Origin: JALORV01 sp963780715
GTDB taxonomy: Bacteria; Pseudomonadota; Gammaproteobacteria; Burkholderiales; Burkholderiaceae_F
NCBI GenBank assembly: GCA_963780715.1
Contig: CAWADK010000010.1
Location: 1-64,000 of the forward strand
Length of the DNA stretch: 64,000 nt
Direction: 5' to 3'
A program made the position numbers and the translations under genes. Positions within the stretch are counted from its first letter, which is position 1, and each line of letters starts with the position of its first letter. A model generated the notes under the pieces. It searched no databases. It worked only from the letters and a program-made list of their open reading frames with translations, and was not told the origin of the DNA. Shown here piece after piece: positions 10,810 through 19,945 of this stretch.

Positions 10810-11169
10810 TTATCTCTCTCCTACGTGGATCACCGGATTTGGACTGTCCGTCAGTGGCGACGGATTGGTAGGAATCCTAAGGGCGATCGCGCAACGCAGC
10901 AAGTCCAATAACTTTTATAAGACTGACTTTTCAACATATATATAACAATGACTTACGAAATTCATTTCGCATTTCGGAACATTGTTTGATCTCCTGAAAA
11001 GTTGCACGCTGCTCTGCGCCAAGGCGCTTCCGCAATACGGAATGGGCCGCGCGATCCGAAAAGTCAGGTCCTGCGGCAGACCAGCGGACGGCCCGCCAGC
11101 AGCGTCGCGGCCACGGGCAACTTGCAGAGAACATGTGGCAGCCGCCAGGACGGCGCCCGCCGCGCCGCC
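10810..11169. promoter_or_regulatory. aceA upstream region with A+T-rich core and inverted repeat
   Basis: This 360-bp gene-free stretch has a strikingly A+T-rich block at about 10900-10990, including TATATATA, in an otherwise very G+C-rich sequence. Within it CGAAAT-TC-ATTTCG (10956-10969) is a perfect inverted repeat, and ATTTCG recurs at 10971-10976. This is a likely promoter and operator zone for aceA, but no convincing -35/-10 pair could be fixed. From 10990 to 11169 nothing further is seen. Confidence 0.45.
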
Positions 11170-11676
11170 TCAAAAGTGAAGAGGCTGTTCGCTGACGATC
11201 ACGCCATCGCGGTCGGCGTAGATCCACTGGCCGGGCCGCATCGTTGCGCCGAGAAACGACACGGGAATGTCGCGTTGCCCCTCGCCGCGCTTGATCGATC
11301 GACGCGGGTGCAGCGCCAGCGCACGCACACCGATTTCGCAGGCATCGATTTCGTCGGCGTCCCGGGCACAGCCGTAGATCACGAGGCCTGCCCAGCCGTT
11401 ACGTGCAGCGGCAGCCGCGAGGTTGCCACCGAGCACGGCGCAACGCAGGCTGCCGCCCGCGTCGACGACGGCCACACGCCCCTCACCGGGCCCCTTGACC
11501 AGATCGGCGAGCAGGCTGTTGTCTTCGAAGAGCTTCAGCGTCACTGCCATGCCGCTGAACGCCTTGACTCGCCCGAGCGCGATCAGCCCCGGCTGCAGCA
11601 CCTGCACGGTGCCGCTCTCGACCCCGGCCTCGTGGGCATCGAGCAGGTCCGTCGTGGCGAAGCGGGTTGCGCTCAA
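11170..11676 (-). CDS. RraA-fold protein, predicted 4-hydroxy-4-methyl-2-oxoglutarate aldolase/oxaloacetate decarboxylase
   Basis: A 168-residue RraA-fold protein. Family members either inhibit RNase E or cleave 4-hydroxy-4-methyl-2-oxoglutarate in aromatic ring catabolism. The class II aldolase motif G-x20-R-D-x2-E/D is complete here: Gly before NLAAAA, then RDADE (about residues 105-109). The RNase E regulator of E. coli has Q in place of the Asp, so this protein is more likely an aldolase/decarboxylase. The start is TTG 11676, whose TTGA overlaps the stop of the upstream MFS gene; a purine-rich GCGGGGG lies upstream and the N-terminus aligns with family members from there. Coupling to a transporter suggests use of an imported organic acid (inference). 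Confidence 0.8.
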   Translation of the reverse strand: MSATRFATTDLLDAHEAGVESGTVQVLQPGLIALGRVKAFSGMAVTLKLFEDNSLLADLVKGPGEGRVAVVDAGGSLRCAVLGGNLAAAAARNGWAGLVIYGCARDADEIDACEIGVRALALHPRRSIKRGEGQRDIPVSFLGATMRPGQWIYADRDGVIVSEQPLHF

Positions 11677-12926
11677 GCGTGCCCCCGCTGCGGCGCTGCG
11701 GCGCGGGCGCTGCCGCCAACGCGCCAGGCTGTCAGCAGCGCCGCGACCTGCAGCGCGGCGACTGCCATCAGCGCCTCATTGAAGTGTCCCGCATCGAGGA
11801 GCGGTCCGAACAGCAGTGGCGACAATGCCAGCCCCGTATCAAGTCCGGAGTAGACAAACCCGTAGACGCGACCGAACGCCGCCTTGCCGAAGCGGCTGGT
11901 CGCGGCGCGGCGAACCAGCAGATCGCGGTTCGGGCCCGCGACACCGACACCGAAGCCCATGGTCGCCATCAGCGGCAGCAGCATGGCCGCCGGCGGCGCG
12001 CCGGAGGCAATGACAATGGCCATCGTGGCGGCGAGCCCGAGCGCGGCTGCGATGAGCCATTCGTTGTGCTCGCTGCGCGCCGCGAGGAAGCCGCCGGTCA
12101 CGATTCCGGCCGCGCTTCCGAGCAGGTAGGCGGTAAGCCCGGCGGTCGCGATCGCCAGCGACACGCCGTAGACCTCGCCGAGTATGGCCGGCGAGTAGTT
12201 CTGCAGGATTCCGAATGCCGCCGTGGTCAGGAAGAAGAATGCGAAGCACAGCCACACGGCCCCGGACCGCATGAAGCCGAAGCGGCTGCGATCGATCGGC
12301 CGGGCCCGCTCCTCGGCGCGTGCAACGACCTCGTGCGCGGCGTCTCCGAGCACGCCGCGCCGCAGCCACAGGATCGCAAGCACGCCGAAGCCGACGCCTG
12401 CGGCGGCGAACCCGGCCACATTCCAGTCGGTGGCGCTCGCAATGCCCGCCATGAACACGGGCGCCGCCGCCCAGCCCAGGTTGCCGGACAGGCCGTGGAC
12501 CGAGAACGCATGACCGAGGCGAGGCTGCGCCACGCGATGATTCAGCAGCGTGAAGTCGGCCGGATGAAAGATGCTGTTGCCAAGGCCCGCGACCGCGGCG
12601 GTCAACATCAACATCGGATAGTTGTGCGAGATACCGAGCAAGAGACCGGAGAACGCCAGCAGGCCGATCCCGAAGAACAGAACAGGCCGTGCACCAACAC
12701 GGTCGACGACGAACCCGGCGACCGCCTGGCCGACGCCGCTGACGACGAAGAACACGGTCATCAGCAATCCGGCTTCCGTGAAGCTGAGCGAAAAGTCCCG
12801 CATCAGCCACGGAAACAGCGGCGGCAGCATCAGGTGGAAAAAGTGCGACGTGCCGTGCGCCAGCCCGACCAGACCGATGATCTCGGCATCGTGTCGCAGT
12901 GACATCGCAGGCGCGGGCGCACTCAT
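11673..12926 (-). CDS. MFS transporter, fosmidomycin-resistance (Fsr)-like
   Basis: A roughly 417-residue inner-membrane transporter with about twelve hydrophobic helices. The loop after helix 2 carries the MFS-type DRVGARPVLF (compare D-R-x-G-R-R). The segment GLGNSIFHPADFTLL resembles the Fsr branch, where GTGSSVFHPE occurs at the same place. Substrate is unknown; Fsr homologues export drugs, others move organic acids. ATG 12926 is taken as the start; ATG 12905 is possible and neither has a good ribosome binding site. Its stop overlaps the TTG start of the RraA-like gene, so the two form an operon. It is divergent from a secreted 5'-nucleotidase gene. Confidence 0.82.
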   Translation of the reverse strand: MSAPAPAMSLRHDAEIIGLVGLAHGTSHFFHLMLPPLFPWLMRDFSLSFTEAGLLMTVFFVVSGVGQAVAGFVVDRVGARPVLFFGIGLLAFSGLLLGISHNYPMLMLTAAVAGLGNSIFHPADFTLLNHRVAQPRLGHAFSVHGLSGNLGWAAAPVFMAGIASATDWNVAGFAAAGVGFGVLAILWLRRGVLGDAAHEVVARAEERARPIDRSRFGFMRSGAVWLCFAFFFLTTAAFGILQNYSPAILGEVYGVSLAIATAGLTAYLLGSAAGIVTGGFLAARSEHNEWLIAAALGLAATMAIVIASGAPPAAMLLPLMATMGFGVGVAGPNRDLLVRRAATSRFGKAAFGRVYGFVYSGLDTGLALSPLLFGPLLDAGHFNEALMAVAALQVAALLTAWRVGGSARAAAPQRGHA

Positions 12927-13066
12927 CGGCGTTCGGGGTCGTTGCAGCGCGAGGCGGAGCGAAGACTTTATCAGACGACCCGTCGACTGCAGCGCGGAAT
13001 CATGGTGCGTACGAACGCCGTTAAGCTTCAGCGCGCGAGGCATTCGCGCTTCGATTGCACCTCATC

Positions 13067-14800
13067 ATGACCGAACTTGCCACCTTGTTGACGCGGACGG
13101 CGATTGCCATCGCCCTGGTACTTGCGGCGCCGGCGGCGTGGTGCCAGGACGCGGTTCAGGTTCGCATCATCGCGATCAATGACTTTCATGGTCACCTCGA
13201 ACCCGGAGACAACGCGGTGCAGGTGCCCGACCCGGACGATCCGGCGAGGAACGTGTCATTGCGCAGCGGCGGCGCTGCGCAGCTGGCCGCCCGCATCCGG
13301 CAATTGCGCGCCGAGCAGAACCACAGCGTCGTCGTGTCGTCCGGCGACCTGATCGGCGCTTCTCCCCTCATCTCGGGTCTGTTCCTGGACGAGCCGACGA
13401 TCGAGGTCATGAACGCCATCGGTCTCGACCTGAACGCGGTCGGCAACCACGAGTTCGACCGCGGAGCGCAGGAATTGCTGCGCATCGTCGGCGGCGGGTG
13501 CCGCTCCGACGCCGTCGGCGAGAGCGTGAGCTGTGGATCGCGCAGCCGCGCCTATACCGGCGCCCGCTTCCCCTTCGTCGCGGCGAACATCGATGACCGC
13601 GAAGGCCGCCCGCTCTTCACACCCGCCGTCGTCCGCAGCTTCGACGGCGTGAAAGTCGGCTTCATCGGTGCCGTCACCCGCAGCACGCCGGGCATCGTCC
13701 AGCCGGCCGGAATTGCAGGCCTGCGCTTCACCAGCGAAGCGCAGGCCATCAATGCAACCGCCGCGCAACTGCGCCGGCAAGGCGTCAAGGCGATCGTCGC
13801 CGTCATTCACGAAGGAGGCGACGCGGACGGCGGATTCAATGGCTGCGACAACCCGCGTGGCGCGATCTTCGACATCGAACGACAACTCGATCCGGAGGTC
13901 GACGTCGTCCTGTCGGCGCACACGCACCGCGGCTACCGCTGTGTCATCAAGGATCGCCTCGTCATCCAGGGCGCGTCGTTCGGCCGGCTGGTTTCGGTCG
14001 TCGATCTCTCGATCGACCGGACGAACGGAGAAGTCATGCGTGACCGGACACGCGCGCGCAACGTGCCGGTGCCCAACGGCTTGTCGGATCAGGTCAGACT
14101 GCAGGCCGCCTACCCCGCACTGCCCCCGGACCCCGAAGTCGCCGCGATCGTCGAGCACTACCGCGAGCGCTCGGCGCCATTGGCCAGTCGGCCCGTCGGA
14201 CAAGTCACCGGGGTGTTCGACCGCAACCCGTCGGCCGGCGGCGACCATGCGCTGGGTCGACTCATTGCCGATGCCCACCTGGCGGCCACGCTCGAACAGG
14301 GCGCCGTCGTCGCGTTCACCAATCCCGGCGGCATCCGCACCGAACTGAGGCCGCACTCGGAACAGGGTACGGTCACGTTCGGCGACCTGTACGCCGCGCA
14401 GCCCTTCGGCAACGCGCTGGTCACGGTCACTCTGACCGGGGCTCAACTCAGAACGCTGCTGGAACAGCAATGGAGCGCCCGCAACGTCGAGCGTCCACGC
14501 ATCCTGCAACCGTCGCGAGGGTTCAGCTACGCATGGGATCCTGCACGGCCGGCCGGCGAGCGCGTCATTGCCGATTCGATGAGGCTCAACGGCCGGGGCA
14601 TCGCGGCAGACGGCAACTACCGGGTCACCGTCAACAGTTACCTCGCGGGCGGCGGTGATGGCTTTCGCGTGCTGCGCGACGGCCGCGACGCCGTTGGCGG
14701 CCCACTGGATATCGAGGCGCTCGTGACCTACGTGCGCCGTGTTTCGGCCGACCAGCCGCTGCGCCCGGACCGCACGGCTCGTATCGACCGGCGTGGTTGA
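13067..14800 (+). CDS. Secreted bifunctional metallophosphatase/5'-nucleotidase
   Basis: A 577-residue periplasmic enzyme of the UshA/5'-nucleotidase family that removes phosphate from extracellular nucleotides. A Sec signal peptide covers about residues 1-27. The metallophosphoesterase domain shows NDFHGH, SSGDLIGASP, GNHEFDRG and later SAHTHRGY, which supply the dimetal ligands. The C-terminal 5'-nucleotidase domain (about 340-577) has the substrate-binding FTNPGGIRTEL and NSYLAGGGDGF motifs. ATG 13067 is used rather than a TTG at 13055. The gene stands alone between a divergent MFS gene and DUF2863. Its exact substrate (nucleotide, UDP-sugar or NAD) cannot be told from sequence. Confidence 0.9.
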   Translation: MTELATLLTRTAIAIALVLAAPAAWCQDAVQVRIIAINDFHGHLEPGDNAVQVPDPDDPARNVSLRSGGAAQLAARIRQLRAEQNHSVVVSSGDLIGASPLISGLFLDEPTIEVMNAIGLDLNAVGNHEFDRGAQELLRIVGGGCRSDAVGESVSCGSRSRAYTGARFPFVAANIDDREGRPLFTPAVVRSFDGVKVGFIGAVTRSTPGIVQPAGIAGLRFTSEAQAINATAAQLRRQGVKAIVAVIHEGGDADGGFNGCDNPRGAIFDIERQLDPEVDVVLSAHTHRGYRCVIKDRLVIQGASFGRLVSVVDLSIDRTNGEVMRDRTRARNVPVPNGLSDQVRLQAAYPALPPDPEVAAIVEHYRERSAPLASRPVGQVTGVFDRNPSAGGDHALGRLIADAHLAATLEQGAVVAFTNPGGIRTELRPHSEQGTVTFGDLYAAQPFGNALVTVTLTGAQLRTLLEQQWSARNVERPRILQPSRGFSYAWDPARPAGERVIADSMRLNGRGIAADGNYRVTVNSYLAGGGDGFRVLRDGRDAVGGPLDIEALVTYVRRVSADQPLRPDRTARIDRRG

Positions 14801-14852
14801 TCGTTGATCGTCCGGTGAGATAATTCGCGTTTCTGTTTCGCAGGATCAACCC

Positions 14853-16043
14853 ATGCGCCGCAATCGCGCGAGCACCCGTGCGCGGCACTCGTCCGACGCT
14901 GAGACACTCGTCAAGATGGCGCGCCGGCTGGCCGAGTCGGGCAGCCGGCTGGAAGACCAGCTCTGGCAGCGCCGCCTGATTGAGCTGATCAACGATCGCC
15001 TGGCGCGCCGCAGTGATGAAGCCATCGACGCCGCGCTCGACGACCTGGCGCGCACGAGCCAGCGCGCCTACGACGACCTGGCGGACCTGGCGGAGAGCTG
15101 CGCCGAGTCGACCGCCGTGGAGATCGACGGCAAGCCGCACGACGTACTGCTGCTGGCGCTGCCGCTGCTCGCCTGGTCGCGCTACAAGCTGCCGGCCACG
15201 ACGCTGCCTGCAAGCGTGCTGGACAACCTGCGTGCGCAGTTGGCGGGGCACATTGCCGCGCGCGAGGCACGCGTGGCGGTCGCCGACTTCCTGTATGCGA
15301 TCGACCAGCTGCCCGAGGCCTTTGGGGAAGTTCGCCGCCTGACCGAGCAGCTGGGCGACGCAGCGGCCGAGGGCGTCGCGCTGCATATCGACCCGCGCAA
15401 GCAGAGGGAACCGATCGGCATGCTGGCCGACACGCGCTACGTGATCCTGGCTGTGGCCGTGCCCAGTGGCGCGCCGCTTTTTCACTGGCAGGAACTGGGC
15501 GTCGATCCCGACGCGAAGATCGGCGCCCTGTCGGCTTTTCGGGAACAGGCGGCGTCCGTCCTGCAGCCAATCCTGACCGGTTGCCGGTATCGCGTCCTCT
15601 CGCCTACCGCATTCCACTCAGCCCTGCGTTTTGCTGATCGCGAGTTGCGCGAGTTTTCGCTCGAAGCCGCCGTCTCTTACCTGAAGCTTGCCTACGACTT
15701 CGCGCCGTCCATGCTGGCGGCCGCGGCCGGGCTGTTCGAGGACCCGCAGGGCAATTCGGGGGGCGAAGTGCGCATCGGACTGGCAAAGGCCACCGACGAC
15801 GATGCCGTGATCGAAGGCGTGGTGTGGCCGCTGCTGGGTGACGAAGAAGACCAGACGATGGAGGATGTCGAGAAGGCGCTGCGGGCGCTCGGCATCAGCC
15901 GCGTCGTGATGCACACGCACCGCTTTCCGCTGGAGTTCTGCGACGACTGCGGCGCGCCCATGTTTCCGAACGCCGCCGGGCATGTCGTGCACGCTGAGCC
16001 GCCGGACGAAGCCGAGGATCGTCCCGCCACGCCGCTGCACTGA
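14853..16043 (+). CDS. DUF2863 family protein
   Basis: A 396-residue soluble protein of a family (DUF2863) that I recognise from betaproteobacteria. Features seen: a basic N-terminus, a helical first half, a central segment HIDPRKQREPIGMLAD, and near the C-terminus a FCDDCGAPMFPN motif with two cysteines that may bind metal. There is no signal peptide or membrane segment. Function is unknown. The start at ATG 14853 has CAGGA about 8 bases upstream. It ends 7 bases before the convergent LysR gene. Confidence 0.75.
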   Translation: MRRNRASTRARHSSDAETLVKMARRLAESGSRLEDQLWQRRLIELINDRLARRSDEAIDAALDDLARTSQRAYDDLADLAESCAESTAVEIDGKPHDVLLLALPLLAWSRYKLPATTLPASVLDNLRAQLAGHIAAREARVAVADFLYAIDQLPEAFGEVRRLTEQLGDAAAEGVALHIDPRKQREPIGMLADTRYVILAVAVPSGAPLFHWQELGVDPDAKIGALSAFREQAASVLQPILTGCRYRVLSPTAFHSALRFADRELREFSLEAAVSYLKLAYDFAPSMLAAAAGLFEDPQGNSGGEVRIGLAKATDDDAVIEGVVWPLLGDEEDQTMEDVEKALRALGISRVVMHTHRFPLEFCDDCGAPMFPNAAGHVVHAEPPDEAEDRPATPLH

Positions 16044-16050
16044 GTTCCGC

Positions 16051-16934
16051 CTATCTTGCCGGGGCTAAAGCGTCGATCAGCGCGCGCAACCTCGGCGTGA
16101 CATGCCGGGCCGACGGATAGACGAGCGAGATCGGCATCGGCTTCGGGCGGTGCGCTGCCAGCACTTCAGTCAGTCGCCCCGCTGCCAGCGCCTCCGCACA
16201 CATGTAGTCCGGCACCTGAACGATTCCAGCGCCTGCGTGGCCGCGACGACGATCGCCTCGCCGTCGTTCATGACACACCGCGTCGGGGGCACGAATTCGA
16301 CCGTGCGCCGCCCGTCCCGAAACTGCCATGCGCGAGGGCGGCCGCTGCTTGGTAGGCGAAATACAAGACAGTCGTGCTGATCCAGATCCGCCGGCACCTT
16401 CGGCGTGCCGCGTTTGCGCAGATAGGCCGTGTTCGCGCAGGTGACGAGCGACTGCTCGCCCAGCCGGCGCGCCACCAGCGTCGAATCCCCAAGCTCGCCG
16501 ATGCGAACGACGGCATCCAGCCCCTGCTGGACGAGGTCGACCCAGCGATCGGAAAACCCGACGTCGAGGGAAAGCTTGGGATACCGGGCAGCCAGTCGGG
16601 TCAGCGCGGGTACGACGACTCGCTTGCCGTACGTTGTCGGCACATTGAGTCGCAGGGTTCCGCTCGGCTGGCCACGAACCCCTTCCGCCTCGGCGCGGAT
16701 GCCCTCGATCTCGTCGACGATGCGGCGGCAGCGTGCATACAGTTCCTGGCCTTCGCCTGTCAGCGTTACCTGGCGCGTCGTGCGGTGAAAGAGCCGCAGC
16801 CCAAGATCCTGCTCGAGCCGCGCGACCGACTTCGCCACCGCCGAGGGCGAAAGTCCCAGCTCACGCGCGGCGCCGGCAAAGCTTCCCTGCCGGGCTGTCT
16901 CGGCAAAGGCGAAGAATCCCTGTAATCCAGACAT
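16051..16934 (-). pseudogene. LysR-family regulator interrupted by a one-base shift
   Basis: The first 230 or so codons from ATG 16934 encode a LysR N-terminal winged helix-turn-helix (FFAFAETARQGSFAGAAREL) and most of the effector domain. Around 16228-16240 the frame shifts. The remaining sequence, GAGIVQVPDYM to LIDALAPAR, continues in another frame to a stop at 16051. Restoring one missing base gives about 294 residues, the normal LysR length of the CrgA-like group. Both halves look fully conserved, so a sequencing deletion is as likely as a real mutation. The gene is divergent from a cupin gene with a perfect palindrome between them, the usual LysR layout for controlling the neighbour. 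Confidence 0.8.
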
Positions 16935-16953
16935 GGCCTGATTGAGGACGTTT

Positions 16954-16972
16954 TGTCGTTAATGCTACGACA
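16954..16972. promoter_or_regulatory. Candidate LysR operator
   Basis: TGTCGT-TAATGCT-ACGACA is a perfect 6-bp inverted repeat with a 7-bp spacer, in the 133-bp gap between the divergent LysR and cupin genes, 20 bases from the LysR start codon. Position and symmetry fit a LysR binding site that would serve both promoters. Confidence 0.55.
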
Positions 16973-17080
16973 TTCGTTGCCCTTCCGTCCTGGCATTGAC
17001 CGCAACAGAATCTCTTTCACGGTGCGCGCCGCCGTTCAGACACCATCGACATCCGAAGGAGGAACCTATGACCATCGCAA

Positions 17081-17443
17081 GTGAAGCCGCCCTTCCGCCG
17101 ATCCGGACTTCCGGGCATCTTCCACATGACCGTCGCCAGCCGGGACACGGGTGAGTCCGTATCCGTGTGGCGGCAGCGGATCGAGCCCGCGCATGGCACG
17201 CCTGCGCATCGCCACCTGTGCGACGAAGTGGTCACCGTGCAGCGCGGCAGTGCTGAACTGAGGATGGGTGGCACGATCCGCCGCCTGGGCGAAGGCGACA
17301 CCGTCGTGCTGCCGGCGAACGTCGATCACCAGATCCTGAATGCCGGCACCGAGCCGCTCGAGTTGGTCGCGGTCTTCACCGAGTCTCCGGTGCAGACTGT
17401 CGCGCCGGATGGCAGGGCCATCGACCTGCCGTGGCGCAGCTGA
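17081..17443 (+). CDS. Cupin-domain protein (start probably at 17068 with a one-base shift)
   Basis: A single-domain cupin of about 120 residues. Motif 1 is HGTPAHRHLCDEVVTVQRG with the H-x-H-x3-E metal ligands, and motif 2 is PANVDHQILNAG with the last His. Such proteins are small metal-dependent enzymes or sensors; substrate is unknown. The open frame begins at GTG 17081, which has no ribosome binding site. The ideal site AAGGAGG serves ATG 17068, which is in a different frame and stops after 28 codons. One extra base between about 17081 and 17140 would explain this, making the true N-terminus MTIASEAA. It is divergent from the LysR gene, which probably controls it. After it, 17444-17717 shows no feature. 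Confidence 0.7.
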   Translation: MKPPFRRSGLPGIFHMTVASRDTGESVSVWRQRIEPAHGTPAHRHLCDEVVTVQRGSAELRMGGTIRRLGEGDTVVLPANVDHQILNAGTEPLELVAVFTESPVQTVAPDGRAIDLPWRS

Positions 17444-17717
17444 TTCGTGGCATGGGCGCTGGTCGACACGCCACGGGAAGACCGTCGCGCCGCCGGACTA
17501 CGGGACCGTCCTGTCGCGCGTCAGCGGAGAGGTGGTTAGACCCAGCGTCCGGCTCGCGCTCCGCGATGGCCGCCAAGGTGGCCGGCAGGTTGTGCAATCC
17601 GACATGCTTGCAAGCGACATGGGAGCCGGCGGTGTCCGCGGGGGTCCAATGGCCGTGCGGGAAGCGCCATCGCGACTCTCAGGCAGCGCGCCGTTCTGCG
17701 CGACCTGTAGACGAGGC

Positions 17718-18803
17718 TCAGATCGCCGCCGCGATGGCGCGGCCCAGGTCCCCGGTTCCAGCCGTCCCGCCGATGTCGCGGGTGAGCGGCGCGTTCGCCG
17801 GGCCAGCCGCCAGCACGCGTTCGATCGCGTTCAGCACGGAGGCCGCGGCCGCACCATGGCCAAGCCAGTCCAGCATCAGCGACGCGCTCCAGATCTGGCC
17901 GATGGGGTTCGCGATGCCTTTGCCGGCGATGTCTGGCGCGGAGCCGTGCACCGGCTCGAACAACGACGGGAACGCGCGGTCCGGATTCAGGTTGGCCGAC
18001 GGCGCGATGCCGATCGTGCCGGTGCAGGCCGGCCCCAGGTCCGACAGGATGTCACCGAAGAGATTCGACGCCACCACGACATCGAAGTACTCCGGCCGCT
18101 GCACGAAATGCGCCGTCAGGATGTCGATGTGGAACTTGTCGACCGCAACATCCGGGAAGCGGGTCGCCATCGCTTCCACGCGCTCGTCCCAGAACGGCAT
18201 CGTGATCGAGATCCCGTTGCTCTTCGTCGCCGAAGTCAGGTGCCGCTTCGGCCGCTTCATCGCGAGTTCGAACGCGAACTTCAGCACGCGATCGATGCCG
18301 GTGCGCGTCATCACCGTTTCCTGGATGACGACTTCGCGCTCGGTGCCTTCGAACATGCGGCCGCCAATCGACGAATACTCGCCCTCGGTGTTCTCACGGA
18401 CGATCATCATGTCGATGCCGCCCGGCGGCCGCGGCTTTCCAATGCGATCGACGAGCGGCGAGGCGATCCCCGGCATCAGTCGACAGGGACGCAGGTTCAC
18501 GTACTGGTCGAACTCGCGCCGGAACTTCAGCAGCGAACCCCAGAGCGATACGTGATCGGGCACCGTTGCCGGCCAGCCGACGGCGCCGTAGAAAATGGCG
18601 TCGACGCCTTGCAGCCGATCCTTCCAATCGGGCGGCAGCATTGCGCCGTGCTTCAGGTAGTAGTCGCAGCTGGCAAAGTCGTGATGCTCGTACGTTAAGT
18701 CGAGCCCGTGCCGCCGCGCCGCGGCATCGAGCGCCCGCAGGCCTTCGGGCATGACTTCCTTGCCGATACCGTCGCCGGGAATCACCGCAATACGTTGCGC
18801 CAT
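17718..18803 (-). CDS. Tartrate/D-malate dehydrogenase-like, isocitrate/isopropylmalate dehydrogenase family
   Basis: A 361-residue NAD-dependent oxidative decarboxylase. The N-terminus has IAVIPGDGIGKEV, residues near 130-135 carry the MMIVRENTEGEYS substrate segment, and the family signature NLFGDILSDLGP appears near residue 245 followed by PVHGSAPDIAGKG. The overall sequence looks closest to tartrate dehydrogenase/decarboxylase and D-malate dehydrogenase (TtuC/DmlA) rather than LeuB. ATG 18803 with GGAGGAG upstream is the start; TGATG joins it to the preceding nitroreductase stop. It is the last gene of a five-gene overlapping operon. Confidence 0.85.
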   Translation of the reverse strand: MAQRIAVIPGDGIGKEVMPEGLRALDAAARRHGLDLTYEHHDFASCDYYLKHGAMLPPDWKDRLQGVDAIFYGAVGWPATVPDHVSLWGSLLKFRREFDQYVNLRPCRLMPGIASPLVDRIGKPRPPGGIDMMIVRENTEGEYSSIGGRMFEGTEREVVIQETVMTRTGIDRVLKFAFELAMKRPKRHLTSATKSNGISITMPFWDERVEAMATRFPDVAVDKFHIDILTAHFVQRPEYFDVVVASNLFGDILSDLGPACTGTIGIAPSANLNPDRAFPSLFEPVHGSAPDIAGKGIANPIGQIWSASLMLDWLGHGAAAASVLNAIERVLAAGPANAPLTRDIGGTAGTGDLGRAIAAAI

Positions 18804-19510
18804 CACTCCTCCAGGAATCGGGCAAACGCCGCGACCGGCTCGCGCTCGGTCTCGAGAGAATTTTCCACCCTGCTCATGTCCGCGTAGCCGAGCGACATCC
18901 CGCAGACGACCATCTCGTTGTCCGGCAGCGCGAGCACGTCCTTGATCACGCGATGGAACTGCGTGAAGGCCGCCTGCGGACAGGTATCGAGACCGCGTGC
19001 ACGGGCGGCCACCATGATGTTCTCCAGGAACATGCCGTAGTCGAGCCAGCTGCCCTGCTCCATGATGCGATCGATCGTGAAGATGAGTCCCACGGGTGCG
19101 TCAAAGAACCGGTAATTGCGCCCGTGCTGGGCATGCATCCTGGCCTTGTCCTCGCGCCCGATGCCGAGCAGCGAATACAGATCCCAGCCGACCTTGCGCC
19201 GGCGCGCGAGGTAGGGTTCGACCCACTGGGTCGGGTAGTACGCGTATTCCTCGGTGTGCTGGCGACGCTGCTCTGCATCGTCATACGCAGCGACGATCGC
19301 CGTGCTGAGCCGGTCACGGGCAGCCCCGGCAAGGACTGTCACTTTCCATGGCTGGGTGTTGGTGCCCGAGGGAGCGCGGGCAGCGATCGCGAGAATTTCC
19401 TCGATCGTCGCGCGCGGCACCGGCGTCGAGAGGAAGGCGCGAATCGACTGCCGGGTGACGATCGCGTGATCCACGACCTCGTGCGGCCCGATGGGCGAGC
19501 GGTCCTTCAT
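18803..19510 (-). CDS. Nitroreductase family FMN-dependent oxidoreductase
   Basis: A 235-residue flavoenzyme. The N-terminal TRQSIRAFLSTPVPRATIEE and the following ARAPSGTNTQPWKVTVL (about residues 21-58) are the FMN-binding core of the nitroreductase fold. The C-terminus has the usual VVCGMSLGYAD strand that completes the FMN site. It would reduce quinones, nitro compounds or enones with NAD(P)H; the natural substrate is unknown. The start at ATG 19510 overlaps the stop of the thioesterase gene (ATGA), and its own stop overlaps the next ATG, so it is embedded in an operon. Confidence 0.9.
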   Translation of the reverse strand: MKDRSPIGPHEVVDHAIVTRQSIRAFLSTPVPRATIEEILAIAARAPSGTNTQPWKVTVLAGAARDRLSTAIVAAYDDAEQRRQHTEEYAYYPTQWVEPYLARRRKVGWDLYSLLGIGREDKARMHAQHGRNYRFFDAPVGLIFTIDRIMEQGSWLDYGMFLENIMVAARARGLDTCPQAAFTQFHRVIKDVLALPDNEMVVCGMSLGYADMSRVENSLETEREPVAAFARFLEE

Positions 19511-19945
19511 GCGTGGATCCTTTCGAGCGCCGCGCGCAGAGGCACCGGCAAGGCCGTGGGCCGGCGCGTGTTTCGGTCGACGTAGACATGCACGAAGTGG
19601 CCCTGCGCGCAGGCCGTGTCGGCGTCGTCCGCGAAGATTCCGATTTCGTAGCGCACGCTCGACGCGCCGATGCGGGCCACGCGCAGGCCGGCGTTGCACC
19701 GTCTGCGGAAACGACAGTTCGCTGAAGTACCGGCACTGCGTCTCGACGACGAGGCCGATGACCTCGCTGCGCTCGACGTCGAGCACACCCGCGCGGATCA
19801 GGTATTCATTGACGACCGTGTCGAAGTACGAGTAGTACACGACGTTGTTGACGTGCCCATAGGCGTCGTTGTCCATCCAGCGCGTTGCGATCGAGTGAAA
19901 GTGCCGGTAGTCGCTCATACGGTGCGCGGCTTCGCGCGTGCTCAT
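19507..19945 (-). pseudogene. Acyl-CoA thioesterase (4HBT hotdog) with a one-base insertion
   Basis: From ATG 19945 (GGAAGGAAAC upstream) the frame encodes a 4-hydroxybenzoyl-CoA thioesterase-type hotdog domain: RWMDNDAYGHVNNVVYYSYF, with the catalytic Asp in the DNDAYGHVNN motif. At about 19696 an extra C in GTGCAAC shifts the frame. The rest (AGLRVARIGASSVRYEIGIF to the stop at 19507) continues conserved in another frame. Repaired, it is about 145 residues, the normal size. It would hydrolyse acyl-CoA esters. Both ends overlap neighbours by ATGA, so the locus looks like a functional operon and the shift is probably an error. Confidence 0.78.

Noticed and set aside
10900..10990. A+T-rich block as a horizontally acquired fragment or attachment site
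   Set aside because: It is under 100 bp, lies just upstream of aceA and has no integrase, tRNA or repeats nearby; a promoter region explains it.
13055..13069. TTG 13055 as start of the 5'-nucleotidase
   Set aside because: ATG 13067 gives a normal signal peptide and the TTG adds only four residues with no ribosome binding site.
16200..16260. Programmed ribosomal frameshift in the LysR gene
   Set aside because: No slippery heptamer or downstream structure is evident, and other genes nearby carry similar single-base breaks, so error or mutation is simpler.
17444..17717. Possible small gene between the cupin and dehydrogenase genes
   Set aside because: Short frames on both strands lack ribosome binding sites and conserved features.
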